Shown here: piece by piece, positions 8,110-17,416 of the stretch
Layout: every line of letters begins with the position of its first letter
Numbering within the stretch: position 1 is the stretch's first letter
Assembly: GCF_030813635.1 (NCBI RefSeq)
Contig: NZ_JAUSUM010000001.1
Span: 1,135,246 to 1,199,245 of the forward strand
Origin: Salibacterium salarium
GTDB taxonomy: Bacteria; Bacillota; Bacilli; Bacillales; Marinococcaceae
Direction: 5' to 3'
DNA length: 64,000 bases
Notes under the pieces: generated by a model
Seen by the model: the letters and a program-made list of their open reading frames with translations, nothing else
Database searches by the model: none
Told to the model about the DNA's origin: nothing
Translations under genes and position numbers: made by a program

Positions 8110-9829
8110 TCCGACACCTCAACAAAATACCATATTAAGCTGGGATAATAACGCAGTAATTATTGCTGGACCTGGCAGCGGAAAGACTTGGACCCTTGCT
8201 AAAAAGATTCAACAAGTTATAGAGGATTGTAGAGAATATCAAGGAGTCATTGCTATTTCTTATACAAATAAAGCAAGTAAAGAATTAGAAAAGAGAGCAA
8301 AATTATTGTGTGGTGAAACAAAGCAATCTTTTTTTAGTACAATCGATAGTTTTTGCAGCTCAGAAATCGTTTTGTCATTCGGTAAGAGACTGATGGGAAC
8401 AGCTTCAGGACCAGTTTTAGTTGAAAAAGTCCAGGATGAGGAACAAGAACGACTTATAAAATCTATAAAAAAAGCAATAAAAGCGATTATAGAAAAATAT
8501 TCTCAATACCCCGTTCACCAACTGTATGACCAAGGAATTTGCGTATATGAAGAATTAGACCTTTCTTATAGAATGTATTTGGAAGAACGATTTCTTTCGG
8601 GATACTTTGATCTACATTTAATTGGTGGTATGGCAAATTTAATACTTTTGAGTTCAGAAACATGTGCTAAATATTTAAAAGCAAAGTATCGATATGTATT
8701 TATTGACGAATTTCAAGATTCCGATTTCGAGCAATTTAGCCTATTTAAACGATTATCAGAAATTGGAATAATGAGTTGGGCAGTTGGTGATTTTAATCAA
8801 TCCATATACTCGTTTAAATCCGGAAGTCCTGAGTATATGGAACAACTAACAACAATGGCTACTTTTGAGAAATTTGATATGAATATTAATCATCGGTGTC
8901 AACCCTTTATCCAAAATTATGCAGACCTATTTCTATGTCTTCAAAGAGGTATGAATATTTATTCTATTCCTGAAGGTGATAGTAGAATTGTTAGGGTCTC
9001 ATTGACAGGTACGCAATATCAAATTGGATATTGGTTGAACGAATCCATTGAAAAAATTATTGAAATATCAGGTGTTGAAAAGAAGTCTGAGATTGCATTG
9101 TTAGGAAGAACAAATGAAACATTGGAAATGATATCAGACGTATTAACAATTCAACATCGATTACAGCACAAATTACTCTTAAATGACGACAGAAGTATTG
9201 GTGGCAATATGCTGCGGCAATTGATGATTTTATCATTTAATCAGAAGGAGTACACTGCTAAGGATTTCATTGAGTGTTATTTTGATTACCGTGTACGAGG
9301 ATTAAGAAAAAATATAGATGCTGTTAAGAATTTAATAAAAGAGTTTAAACTTGAATGTCAAAATGAAGCTACAGATGTTAAAAAAAGCGAAAGAGTAATT
9401 AATATTCTTAGTGCAATAATTCAAAATATTTATCCTGATTATGAAATAAGTGAACTAACCAAAGTAGCCTGTGATCAATTGATAAACAATCCAACGTTAC
9501 TTGAAAATTTTAAGCCATTTAAGGAAGATGAGATTCAATTATTAACTATTCACGGTTCAAAAGGGTTAGAATTTGATGTCGTATTACATTTAGACTTATT
9601 CGAAGACACGTTCCCGGATTTTCGTTCAGTGGGTAAACCTGTAAAACTTAGAGAAGATGAAAATCTGCATTATATAGCCCTTACAAGGGCAAAAGAGTAT
9701 GTATTTCTTATTTCAAACTCGATAAAGCGATTTTATTCATCGAATGCACAAAGGTATTATGAATTTAATAAAAAACCCTCACCATTCATTTCGGGTTCAA
9801 TCGAAGAATATCAGCTTACTATTGAATAA
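8096..9829 (+). CDS. gajB: GajB-like UvrD/PcrA superfamily 1A helicase (Gabija)
   Basis: A 577-residue SF1A helicase with motifs in order: Q-motif (PTPQQNTIL), Walker A at residues 24-32 (AGPGSGKTW), Ia (ISYTNKASKEL), II (FIDEFQDSD), III (AVGDFNQSIYSFK), IV (NINHRCQ), V (TIHGSKGLEFDVV) and VI (YIALTRAKEYVFL). It is shorter than housekeeping PcrA (about 740 residues) and close to GajB size. ATG 8096 overlaps the end of gajA by 14 bases, pointing to translational coupling; TTG 8087 has no room for a ribosome site. GajB is thought to sense DNA ends or nucleotides and activate GajA. The coupling with the OLD nuclease supports a single Gabija-type operon. Confidence 0.78.
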   Translation: MANFDPTPQQNTILSWDNNAVIIAGPGSGKTWTLAKKIQQVIEDCREYQGVIAISYTNKASKELEKRAKLLCGETKQSFFSTIDSFCSSEIVLSFGKRLMGTASGPVLVEKVQDEEQERLIKSIKKAIKAIIEKYSQYPVHQLYDQGICVYEELDLSYRMYLEERFLSGYFDLHLIGGMANLILLSSETCAKYLKAKYRYVFIDEFQDSDFEQFSLFKRLSEIGIMSWAVGDFNQSIYSFKSGSPEYMEQLTTMATFEKFDMNINHRCQPFIQNYADLFLCLQRGMNIYSIPEGDSRIVRVSLTGTQYQIGYWLNESIEKIIEISGVEKKSEIALLGRTNETLEMISDVLTIQHRLQHKLLLNDDRSIGGNMLRQLMILSFNQKEYTAKDFIECYFDYRVRGLRKNIDAVKNLIKEFKLECQNEATDVKKSERVINILSAIIQNIYPDYEISELTKVACDQLINNPTLLENFKPFKEDEIQLLTIHGSKGLEFDVVLHLDLFEDTFPDFRSVGKPVKLREDENLHYIALTRAKEYVFLISNSIKRFYSSNAQRYYEFNKKPSPFISGSIEEYQLTIE

Positions 9830-9863
9830 GCACAAAATACGCTTAACTATGTAAGCGTCAAAT

Positions 9864-9893
9864 AATCCCTACCTTTTAGAAAGATAGGGATTT
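9864..9893 (+). terminator. Hairpin terminator after gajB
   Basis: AATCCCTACCTTT and AAAGATAGGGATT pair with one G-U/C-A position around a 3-base loop, directly downstream of the gajB stop. The following T run is short, so it is a weak or bidirectional terminator. Confidence 0.55.
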
Positions 9894-10483
9894 GTCGCAT
9901 GCTGAATGCCAAAAATCAAAGAGCAATTTGCTTGAGAGCATGCCCCTTTTGGCTGTTGATATCAAAAAATAGGGGGGCTAGACTAACATGCCCAATTTTA
10001 CAAAGGGTCCTTTTCTTTTTCAGTATAAAACGTTAACATAAAGATACTATATTTATAGGAGTTGCTAGTGTGGGGACCGTACCATAGTAACTTTTTTCTG
10101 CATTTCAATTTTTTTAGATTTGGTCACACTTTTGTCCAGGCTGCTTGAGTTTGGGCTTTTTATATTGCACTTATTATTATTAATTTAGAATAGTTTGGAG
10201 AATTCAGTATTGCATCTCCTAGTCATAGTTTAGTTTAAAATAAAAATTCTTTGCGTTTATTATTGTCTGAAACATAGAATACGTTTTTTTCTATACAATA
10301 CTTAACATCAAGAGTTAGCTGAAAAGTTAGGGGAAAGGAGAGTTTTATTGACTGGTGGTGTTATCATATTAGTAGAATTAAATTATATATAATGAATAAA
10401 TGTTTTATATTCTTTTGTTCAAAGTGTATTTCCTTCTCTAGTTTAACTAACAAAATTAAACATACATAAGGAGTATTTAGAAA
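9894..10483. other. Long intergenic region between Gabija-like and RM operons
   Basis: About 590 bases with no convincing gene. A 14-codon frame from TTG 10348 (stop 10390-10392) follows a good GGGAAAGGAG and could be a leader peptide or a remnant. AT-rich runs are frequent and hsdM has its own ribosome site (AAGGAG at 10468-10473). The stretch may hold the hsd promoter and regulatory RNA, but nothing decisive is visible. Confidence 0.4.
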
Positions 10484-12079
10484 ATGGGAGCAGAATTAAA
10501 TCAAAAATTATTCAGTGCGGCGGATAATCTCCGCAGTAAAATGGATGCATCAGAGTACAAGAATTACTTATTGGGATTAATATTTTATAAATACTTATCC
10601 GACAAGTTATTGCTAAAAGTTGTTGAGTTAGCAGATGAATCGCTAGAAGCCTATTCAACTCCTGAAAAGCAAACAAAACTCTATGAAGAGTTATTGGCTG
10701 ACGAGGATACAAAAGAAGATTTAATTGCGACTGTTGTTGATACGTTAGGTTATGATATTGAGCCACGATATTTATTCAATGTATTAGCAAATCATGCGAA
10801 ACAAAATATCTTTCAATTAAATGATCTAAATAGGGCGTTCATTCAGCTATCCACGAAGTATGATGCGTTCAGTGGCTTGTTTGATGATGTTGATTTGCAG
10901 TCCAAGAAATTAGGATCAGACGACCAACAACGTAATGTCACCATAACGGATGTTTTAAAGAAGCTGAATGATGTGGACCTCATTGGTTATGAAGGCGACG
11001 TGATCGGAGATGCTTACGAGTATTTGATTGGTCAGTTTGCATCGGAGGCGGGGAAAAAAGCTGGCGAGTTCTATACTCCTCACATGGTATCCGACATGAT
11101 ATCGCAGATTGTTGCCATTGGGCAAGAAGATAAGAAATGGTTCAGTGTATTTGACCCAACCATGGGATCAGGTTCATTAATGCTCAATGTACGAAACTAC
11201 CTTAATTACTCGGATAAAGTAAAGTATCACGGCCAAGAACTAAATACGACAACCTTCAACTTGGCCAAAATGAACTTAATCTTACATGGTGTTGATCCGG
11301 AGGAAATGAGAGTTCGTAACGGGGACACATTAAACAAGGACTGGCCAACAGATGAACCGTATACGTTTGATTCCGTCGTGATGAATCCACCGTATTCGGC
11401 CAAATGGTCGGCAGATGAAACATTCCTGGATGACTCTCGTTTTAATCGTTACGGAAAGCTCGCTCCAAAATCCAAAGCTGACTTTGCCTTTGTCTTACAC
11501 GGTTATTATCACTTAAAAGAAACAGGAACGATGGCGATTGTCCTGCCTCATGGGGTTCTATTTCGAGGGGCTGCGGAAGGAGTTATCCGTAAGAAACTGT
11601 TGGAAGATGGCAGTATCTATGCTGTGATTGGCATGCCTCCGAATTTATTCTTTGGAACCTCTATTCCAACGACCGTTCTAATCTTAAAGAAAAATCGCCG
11701 TACACGTGATGTGCTCTTTATTGATGCCAGTCGTGAATTTATTAAGGGGAAAAATCAGAATAAGTTATCGAAAGAGAACATTGAGAAGATCGTCAATACC
11801 TACAACAAACGAGAAAGCGTAGAGAAGTACGCTCATCTTGCCACGTTTGAGGAGATCAAAGAGAATGATTATAACTTAAATATTCCAAGATACGTGGATA
11901 CGTTTGAAGAAGAAAAGCCTGTTGATATGAAATCAGTTGGTGATGAAATGAAAGAGATTCAACAGAACAAGAAAGTACTGCAAAAGAGTTTGTTTGAAGA
12001 TATTTCGTCTCTTAAATACACTGATGAATACGCGGAATGGATTCAAGGCGCTTTAGAGGTGTTTGGCGATGAAGAATAA
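10484..12079 (+). CDS. hsdM: Type I restriction-modification DNA methyltransferase subunit HsdM
   Basis: A 531-residue protein with the HsdM N-terminal helical domain (LRSKMDASEYKNYLLGLIFYKYLS, in parts), EFYTPHMVSDMI, the SAM-binding motif I (FDPTMGSGSLML, near residues 222-235) and the catalytic N6-adenine motif NPPYSAKW near residue 303. Two HsdM and one HsdS make the methylase that protects host DNA at a bipartite target. Codon use is visibly GC-richer than in the recombinase and HEPN genes of the same element, suggesting that the hsd operon joined from another donor. The gene overlaps hsdS by 11 bases. The family assignment is firm. Confidence 0.95.
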   Translation: MGAELNQKLFSAADNLRSKMDASEYKNYLLGLIFYKYLSDKLLLKVVELADESLEAYSTPEKQTKLYEELLADEDTKEDLIATVVDTLGYDIEPRYLFNVLANHAKQNIFQLNDLNRAFIQLSTKYDAFSGLFDDVDLQSKKLGSDDQQRNVTITDVLKKLNDVDLIGYEGDVIGDAYEYLIGQFASEAGKKAGEFYTPHMVSDMISQIVAIGQEDKKWFSVFDPTMGSGSLMLNVRNYLNYSDKVKYHGQELNTTTFNLAKMNLILHGVDPEEMRVRNGDTLNKDWPTDEPYTFDSVVMNPPYSAKWSADETFLDDSRFNRYGKLAPKSKADFAFVLHGYYHLKETGTMAIVLPHGVLFRGAAEGVIRKKLLEDGSIYAVIGMPPNLFFGTSIPTTVLILKKNRRTRDVLFIDASREFIKGKNQNKLSKENIEKIVNTYNKRESVEKYAHLATFEEIKENDYNLNIPRYVDTFEEEKPVDMKSVGDEMKEIQQNKKVLQKSLFEDISSLKYTDEYAEWIQGALEVFGDEE

Positions 12080-13280
12080 AACTACACCGAAGTTTCGATT
12101 TCATGGTTTTAGTGAAGATTGGATAGAAGAAAATATTGCAAACTATGCTAATTTCAGGCGTGGTTCTTTTCCTCAGCCTTACGGCAACAAAGAGTGGTAT
12201 GGTGGAGAAGGAGCGATGCCATTTATACAGGTTGTAGATGTCACAGAGCATTTAACATTGGTCAATGATACTAAACAAAAAATAAGTGTTTTAGCTCAAC
12301 CGAAAAGTATATTTGTTCCTGCTGGAAAAGTTGTTGTTACACTTCAAGGTAGTATTGGGAGAGTGGCTATAACACAATATGATGCCTATGTAGATAGAAC
12401 ATTACTTATTTTTGAGAGCTATAAAAATAGAACTGATGAACGATTTTGGGCTTACACAATACAACAAAAATTTGAGATTGAGAAACGAAAAGCTCCTGGT
12501 GGAACAATTAAGACAATTACAAAAGAAGCACTATCTTCTTTTTTGGTTTCTACTCCTCATTATATGGAACAACAAAAAATCGGCCAATTTTTCAAAAAAC
12601 TCGATGATCAAATCGCCCTTCAGCAACGCCAAATCGAATTATTAAAAGAGAGCAAACAAGGATTTTTGCAGAAGATGTTTCCGAAAGATGGAGAGCATGT
12701 TCCGGAGGTTCGGTTTGATAGATTTAGTGGGAATTGGGAAGAAAGAAAAATAAGTAATTATCTCAAAGAAAGTAGAATTAAAGGATCGAATGGATTTGAT
12801 GCTAAAAAACTAACTGTAAAGCTTTGGGGGAAGGGGATTGTCGAAAAAAATTCTGACTTCAAGGGAAGTGTTGCTACACAATACTATGTTCGAAAATCTG
12901 GTCAGTTTATGTATGGAAAGTTAGACTTTTTAAATCAGGCTTTTGGGATTGTGCCGAATCATCTTGACGGCTATGAATCTACATTAGATTCACCTGCGTT
13001 TGACATATCTAAAGACATGAATTCACATTTTTTATTGGAGTATGTATCAAGAGCTGAATTCTATTTACATCTTGGAACTATAGCAAATGGTTCTAGAAAA
13101 GCTAAAAGAATTCATGTAGATACATTTTTGAATATGCCGATTCACATTCCTAACAAAGCAGAACAACAAAAAATCGGCCAATTCTTCAAAAACCTTGATG
13201 ATACTATCGCTCTGCATGAAAAAGAATTAGAACTTTTAAAGAAAACAAAGCAAGGATTCCTACCAAAAATGTTTGTCTAG
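12069..13280 (+). CDS. hsdS: Type I restriction-modification specificity subunit HsdS
   Basis: A 403-residue HsdS with two half-subunits. Each has a target recognition domain of about 150 residues followed by a conserved helical spacer: QQKIGQFFKKLDDQIALQQR near residue 175 and QQKIGQFFKNLDDTIALHEK near residue 370, both followed by LLK-x-x-KQGFL-x-KMF. The first domain reads one half of the bipartite DNA target, the second the other. The near-identical spacers are encoded by a 23-base perfect direct repeat. ATG 12069 is preferred, with AGAGGTG eight bases upstream; TTG 12063 is too close. It reads into hsdR with a 12-base gap. Confidence 0.94.
   Translation: MKNKTTPKFRFHGFSEDWIEENIANYANFRRGSFPQPYGNKEWYGGEGAMPFIQVVDVTEHLTLVNDTKQKISVLAQPKSIFVPAGKVVVTLQGSIGRVAITQYDAYVDRTLLIFESYKNRTDERFWAYTIQQKFEIEKRKAPGGTIKTITKEALSSFLVSTPHYMEQQKIGQFFKKLDDQIALQQRQIELLKESKQGFLQKMFPKDGEHVPEVRFDRFSGNWEERKISNYLKESRIKGSNGFDAKKLTVKLWGKGIVEKNSDFKGSVATQYYVRKSGQFMYGKLDFLNQAFGIVPNHLDGYESTLDSPAFDISKDMNSHFLLEYVSRAEFYLHLGTIANGSRKAKRIHVDTFLNMPIHIPNKAEQQKIGQFFKNLDDTIALHEKELELLKKTKQGFLPKMFV
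12567..12589 (+). repeat. Direct repeat copy 1 in the hsdS spacer
   Basis: A 23-base stretch beginning GAACAACAAAAAATCGGCC is repeated perfectly at 13161-13183. It encodes the conserved EQQKIGQF segment of each HsdS half. Confidence 0.9.
13161..13183 (+). repeat. Direct repeat copy 2 in the hsdS spacer
   Basis: Perfect copy of 12567-12589, 594 bases downstream and in the same reading frame. Recombination between the two would delete or swap one target recognition domain. Confidence 0.9.
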
Positions 13281-13292
13281 GAGGTGACGTTA

Positions 13293-16200
13293 TTGCATTC
13301 ACTATCACATCGCTCGGAAGCTGAAATTGAATCCCATTTGATTGAGGTATTGGGGGAAGGACATAACCAGTGGACGTTTCGTAATGACCTGAAATCTGAA
13401 GCTGACCTCTGGAAAAACCTCCGTCAAAAAATCACGCAGAACAACCTCTCTGAGCTTAGAGATCGTCCTTTGACGGATAAAGAGTTTGAGGCGGTTAAAA
13501 CAGAATTACTCTTACGCACTCAAACCCCGTTTGATGCGGCAAAATGGTTAAAAGGGGAGAACGGAATTGCCCGTATTACGATTGAACGGGAAGACAACAG
13601 TCTTGGCTTCGCTTCCCTAGTTCTCTATTCCAATCAGGATATTGGTGGCGGAATTTCCAGCTATGAAGTGGTCCATCAGATTGCCAAGAAAAGTGACCAG
13701 AGTGAGGGTCGAGATCGACGCTTTGATGTGACGCTCTTGATTAATGGGCTGCCCATTGTCCAAATGGAATTGAAAAAGGTAACGGCCAAAGACGGGGTGT
13801 ATCAAGCCTTCAACCAGATTAAGAAATACGCGGAAGAAGGCATGTTCCGAAACAACATCTTTTCTACCCTTCAGTTATTTGTTGTATCCAATGAGCAAAC
13901 GACCCGTTATTTTGCCAATGCGATGCCGAAAAATATGCATAGGAAGCTCATGTTCAGCTGGCGCACGAAAGACAATAAGAAAGTCGAGAACCTCTATGAA
14001 TTTTGTAAGCAAGCGTTGAATATTCCAGATGCGCACCGTTTGATCGCTCACTATACCATCGTCAGTGAGGACCAAGATAACAAAACCTTGATGGTGCTGC
14101 AGCCGTATCAGGTACATGCTATTGAAGCCCTGTTTACAGCAGCGAATAAACATCAGTCCGGGTACGTCTGGCATGCCACAGGTTCCGGAAAAACGTTGAC
14201 GAGCTTTGTTTCCACGAAACTCTTAGCTAAAAAATCCGGAATCGACCGGACCATTATGCTTGTGGACCGTAAGGATCTGGATAACCAGACCACCAGTGAA
14301 TTCACAAAGTTTGCCTCCGAATTTAACACGGGGATCTCTTCAGGAAATACGCCTGCGAACAGTTTGATTGTGGGAACGGGAAGTTCAAAAGAATTAAGCA
14401 AGACGCTCTTGGCAGATGCCAATTCCAATGTCGTCATCGTGACGACACGCCAAAAACTTGATTCTGCGTTAAAATACGCGAAATGGAGTGAGGAGAAAAA
14501 AGGTACGAATCGGTATCAAAAACTGATGGGGCAACATATTGTGTTCATTGTGGATGAATGTCACCGTGCATTAAGTGCGGAGAACATGGAAGAGATCAAA
14601 GAATTCTTCCCTAATTCCACCTGGTTTGGCTTTACCGGCACCCCTATTTTTGAAGAGAACAAGAAACAGGCGAAAGGTAAACTAGCGAGGACCACGCACG
14701 ACCAATATGGTGAGGTACTACATACGTACACCATTAAGAACGCTTTAGAAGATGGCTCTGTTCTAGGCTTTCAAGTGGAACACGAAACGACGATTGAGCC
14801 GACTTCCTTAGATAACATGATTTATCATAAACTAAAAAACAGCGAGAGCTATACCCACCTTCCCTCGGAGTCGATAAATCAAGCAATTGATGATATGTCA
14901 GGGGTGGAGAAAGAAAATTATATCGAGAAAAGTATGTATGAGCAGGACGATCACATTGATAAAGTGATTAAGAAGATCCTGCGCCCTGATAATGCCTATA
15001 CAAAATTTGATTTTAAGAATGGAAAACCGACGAAATCAGCGATCTTAACAACGAGTTCCATTGCTATGGCCAAGCGATATTATCATGCCATTAAAGCCAT
15101 AACGCAAGATGAGGATTGGATGGAACAAGTATTTTCTAATCGACCGATTCGAGAAGGACGTACCATGAATGACCCAGACTTCCCAAGAGTTGCGATCACG
15201 TATTCATTGGACGAGAATACAGAGAATGCGGTAGAACAGCAGCAAGAAATGCAAGACATCATCGATGACTACAATCGGTATTACCAAACCGCATGGTCGC
15301 TCACAGACCTCGAACGCTATAACGGGGATATTAATAATCGCCTGGCGAGAAAACGGGCGGAGTACAAACAAATGGGGCGCCAAGTAGACCTGGTGATCGT
15401 GGTGGACCGGTTATTGACAGGGTTTGACGCGCCGACGATTCAGACGTTATTTGTGGATCGCCATCTTGAATATGCTGGTTTGATTCAGGCATTTTCCCGA
15501 ACAAATCGAACCTATCCGGATAAATCGAGAGGTTTAATTGTCACGTTCCGCAAGCCTTTTAAGATGGAACAGAACGTGGAGAAAGCCACCAAGCTGTATT
15601 CGGAAGTGAAAGAAGAATCCGGTTTGATTTATCCAACCTATGATTCCGCTAAGAAACGATTCAAGAAGGCGTATAAAGCGTTTTCTGACATCATCGAGAA
15701 AGAAGGGGAAGTCAACGAGCACTCCACGCTGGAAACACGGGTGGGATATGTAAAAGCTTTTCAGGAGTTGAATAATGCTTACGAAGCCCTAGTGACGTAC
15801 GACAGCTATAACAATGATATAAATACCTCCAAAGCCTTACAGGAACAAGTGCGTGCATTGGAAGAAGAAGTTGGCGTCTATGAAACTGTCAAGGGCTCGC
15901 TGGTGGAGGTCGATAGTGAGGACGATCCCGATGATGAACCAGACTTCTCAGATTTAACCTTCTACAGTGATGCCACGACAAAGCTTTATGATATTGATTC
16001 AAGTTATATTGATCAGCTGTTAGGCACATATGAAGCGAATAATCCAGATGTTCGTGAAGAAATCGAGAGTGCATTAAAGAAATTAAATAAGTCTGACATA
16101 GTAAAAGACGTGTATCGGAATATATTAAATGCGATGGACGAGAAAGAGATCGAAGAGAATGAAGACGTATTTGCAGTGAAGAGACGCTTCTTTACTGAGA

Positions 16201-16457
16201 AGAAATATCAAATTGTAGAGACATTCAGTACTTACTGGTGTGTCTCCAATAATGAACTGCATGCTTCTGCGATTCGGTATATGGTCGGAATGGACGGAAT
16301 TCCAAATATGAAAAGCATCATCGAGAGCAAGGATTACGAGACCTTTAGAACGCATCATCCTGACATAAAGCCGTTTAGTTATCCTCAAATGATGAAAAGG
16401 GAATGGCAAAAGGTACTAGATGAACAAATCGTACCGTTAGATGACGAACTAAGATAA
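13293..16457 (+). CDS. hsdR: Type I restriction endonuclease/translocase subunit HsdR
   Basis: A 1054-residue protein. The N-terminal nuclease domain shows D and E-x-K of a PD-(D/E)XK fold (FDVTLLINGLPIVQMELKK, near residue 150-165). The SF2 motor follows: Walker A HATGSGKTLTSF near residue 295, DECH box (FIVDECHRAL) near 425, FTGTPIF near 447, DRLLTGFDAPTI near 710 and QAFSRTNRTYP near 735. The helical C-terminus docks on HsdM. HsdR pulls DNA and cuts unmodified targets. TTG 13293 has AGGAGGTG at ideal spacing; GTG 13284 overlaps that site. The gene is complete, so the hsdMSR operon looks functional. Confidence 0.95.
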   Translation: MHSLSHRSEAEIESHLIEVLGEGHNQWTFRNDLKSEADLWKNLRQKITQNNLSELRDRPLTDKEFEAVKTELLLRTQTPFDAAKWLKGENGIARITIEREDNSLGFASLVLYSNQDIGGGISSYEVVHQIAKKSDQSEGRDRRFDVTLLINGLPIVQMELKKVTAKDGVYQAFNQIKKYAEEGMFRNNIFSTLQLFVVSNEQTTRYFANAMPKNMHRKLMFSWRTKDNKKVENLYEFCKQALNIPDAHRLIAHYTIVSEDQDNKTLMVLQPYQVHAIEALFTAANKHQSGYVWHATGSGKTLTSFVSTKLLAKKSGIDRTIMLVDRKDLDNQTTSEFTKFASEFNTGISSGNTPANSLIVGTGSSKELSKTLLADANSNVVIVTTRQKLDSALKYAKWSEEKKGTNRYQKLMGQHIVFIVDECHRALSAENMEEIKEFFPNSTWFGFTGTPIFEENKKQAKGKLARTTHDQYGEVLHTYTIKNALEDGSVLGFQVEHETTIEPTSLDNMIYHKLKNSESYTHLPSESINQAIDDMSGVEKENYIEKSMYEQDDHIDKVIKKILRPDNAYTKFDFKNGKPTKSAILTTSSIAMAKRYYHAIKAITQDEDWMEQVFSNRPIREGRTMNDPDFPRVAITYSLDENTENAVEQQQEMQDIIDDYNRYYQTAWSLTDLERYNGDINNRLARKRAEYKQMGRQVDLVIVVDRLLTGFDAPTIQTLFVDRHLEYAGLIQAFSRTNRTYPDKSRGLIVTFRKPFKMEQNVEKATKLYSEVKEESGLIYPTYDSAKKRFKKAYKAFSDIIEKEGEVNEHSTLETRVGYVKAFQELNNAYEALVTYDSYNNDINTSKALQEQVRALEEEVGVYETVKGSLVEVDSEDDPDDEPDFSDLTFYSDATTKLYDIDSSYIDQLLGTYEANNPDVREEIESALKKLNKSDIVKDVYRNILNAMDEKEIEENEDVFAVKRRFFTEKKYQIVETFSTYWCVSNNELHASAIRYMVGMDGIPNMKSIIESKDYETFRTHHPDIKPFSYPQMMKREWQKVLDEQIVPLDDELR

Positions 16458-16519
16458 TTGTAATTCTATATGTGAGGGAAGATGATAATATAATAAATCT
16501 AATCACCTCCTTTTCTTGG

Positions 16520-16556
16520 AAAAAGCAGTACTGGAAACATCGGTGCTGCTTTTTTG
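16520..16556 (+). terminator. Intrinsic terminator after hsdR
   Basis: AAAAAGCAGTACTG pairs with CGGTGCTGCTTTTT around a short loop, followed by a T run. It closes the rightward cargo block. Confidence 0.75.
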
Positions 16557-16768
16557 TACTATAAAAAGATTTTTAAGTCAGCCGTTCAAATTGTTGAAGT
16601 GGAGTTTAAGTATAGAAACGGACTATCTTCTTGAAAGCGTCCCTTAATCTTCGGACTACTGGCTCATTCTGTCCGCAATACTCAATTTTAAATCTTATGG
16701 CATTCGCAAGTGAAAAAGATGACAATCGGTAAATATGGCACACCGGATAGTGTGTTGCTACCTACTTT
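16557..16768. other. Non-coding stretch between convergent cargo and recombinase blocks
   Basis: No gene seen. A small hairpin CACAC...GTGTG at 16739-16754 lies just downstream of the leftward operon end and may help to terminate it. Confidence 0.4.
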
Positions 16769-17416
16769 TTAATTATTTTTCAGTCTGTTCTTAAAAAAGT
16801 CAGCTATATTATTTTGATTTTGAGTCTTTTCCTCCCTCAATAACGTAAGGTAATCTAACGGTTTTGAAAATATATTCTTTAGAGCAGAATCAAAAAAAAC
16901 CAAATTTTCCTGCGAAGGTTTTTTTAGGAAATAATGAAAAACCTGTGAAATTAAATCTTGTTGCTGTTTATTCAATTGCTGTAAATATTCATGTGACTTC
17001 TTTAACGATAATATACTTTCTTCTTTTATATTAATCTCTTTTTCGAGCAGTTCTATTTTACTTTGCTTAGATTTTAATTCATTGAAAAGGGTTGTCTTTA
17101 GTTCTTTATTTGTGAGTTTATTATCTATTAAGTTTAGTAAGTTTTCTAGCTCATAATTCTTTTCATGTCTTTTAAGTTTGTGAGATAGGGCTGAGTTAAC
17201 CTCATCTATTAATTTCCTGCCAGCCCGATCCTTTTTCCTCCAAAATGATTCTGACGGTAATTTAGGGATTTCTTGATTATGATATAGTTCAATGCAATAC
17301 TCGTGTAAGTCAATATATTTTATCTCTTTAGATACACTATGCTTCAGTACGTAACCGTTCACTATTTCTCTAGCTTCAGTTTCGGTTAATATCGGTTTTC
17401 GACCTTTTTTAGTCAT
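16769..17416 (-). CDS. TnpC-like coiled-coil accessory protein of the recombinase operon
   Basis: A 215-residue basic protein, last in the leftward operon, whose start overlaps the TnpB-like stop by one base (TAATG). It starts with a lysine-rich segment (MTKKGRKPILTETEAREIV) and a winged-helix-like region, then a long coiled coil (residues ~95-160: LKSKQSKIELLEKEINIKE, QQLNKQQQDLI). Tn554 TnpC is a 125-residue basic accessory protein in the same place that influences orientation and efficiency of transposition; DUF6262-type proteins have the same basic head and coiled coil. The match is by position and character, not by a firm motif, and it is longer than TnpC. Confidence 0.55.
   Translation of the reverse strand: MTKKGRKPILTETEAREIVNGYVLKHSVSKEIKYIDLHEYCIELYHNQEIPKLPSESFWRKKDRAGRKLIDEVNSALSHKLKRHEKNYELENLLNLIDNKLTNKELKTTLFNELKSKQSKIELLEKEINIKEESILSLKKSHEYLQQLNKQQQDLISQVFHYFLKKPSQENLVFFDSALKNIFSKPLDYLTLLREEKTQNQNNIADFFKNRLKNN

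Noticed and set aside
10348..10392. 14-codon frame with a good ribosome site
   Set aside because: Too short and without coding signal to list as a gene; kept only as a note in the intergenic entry.
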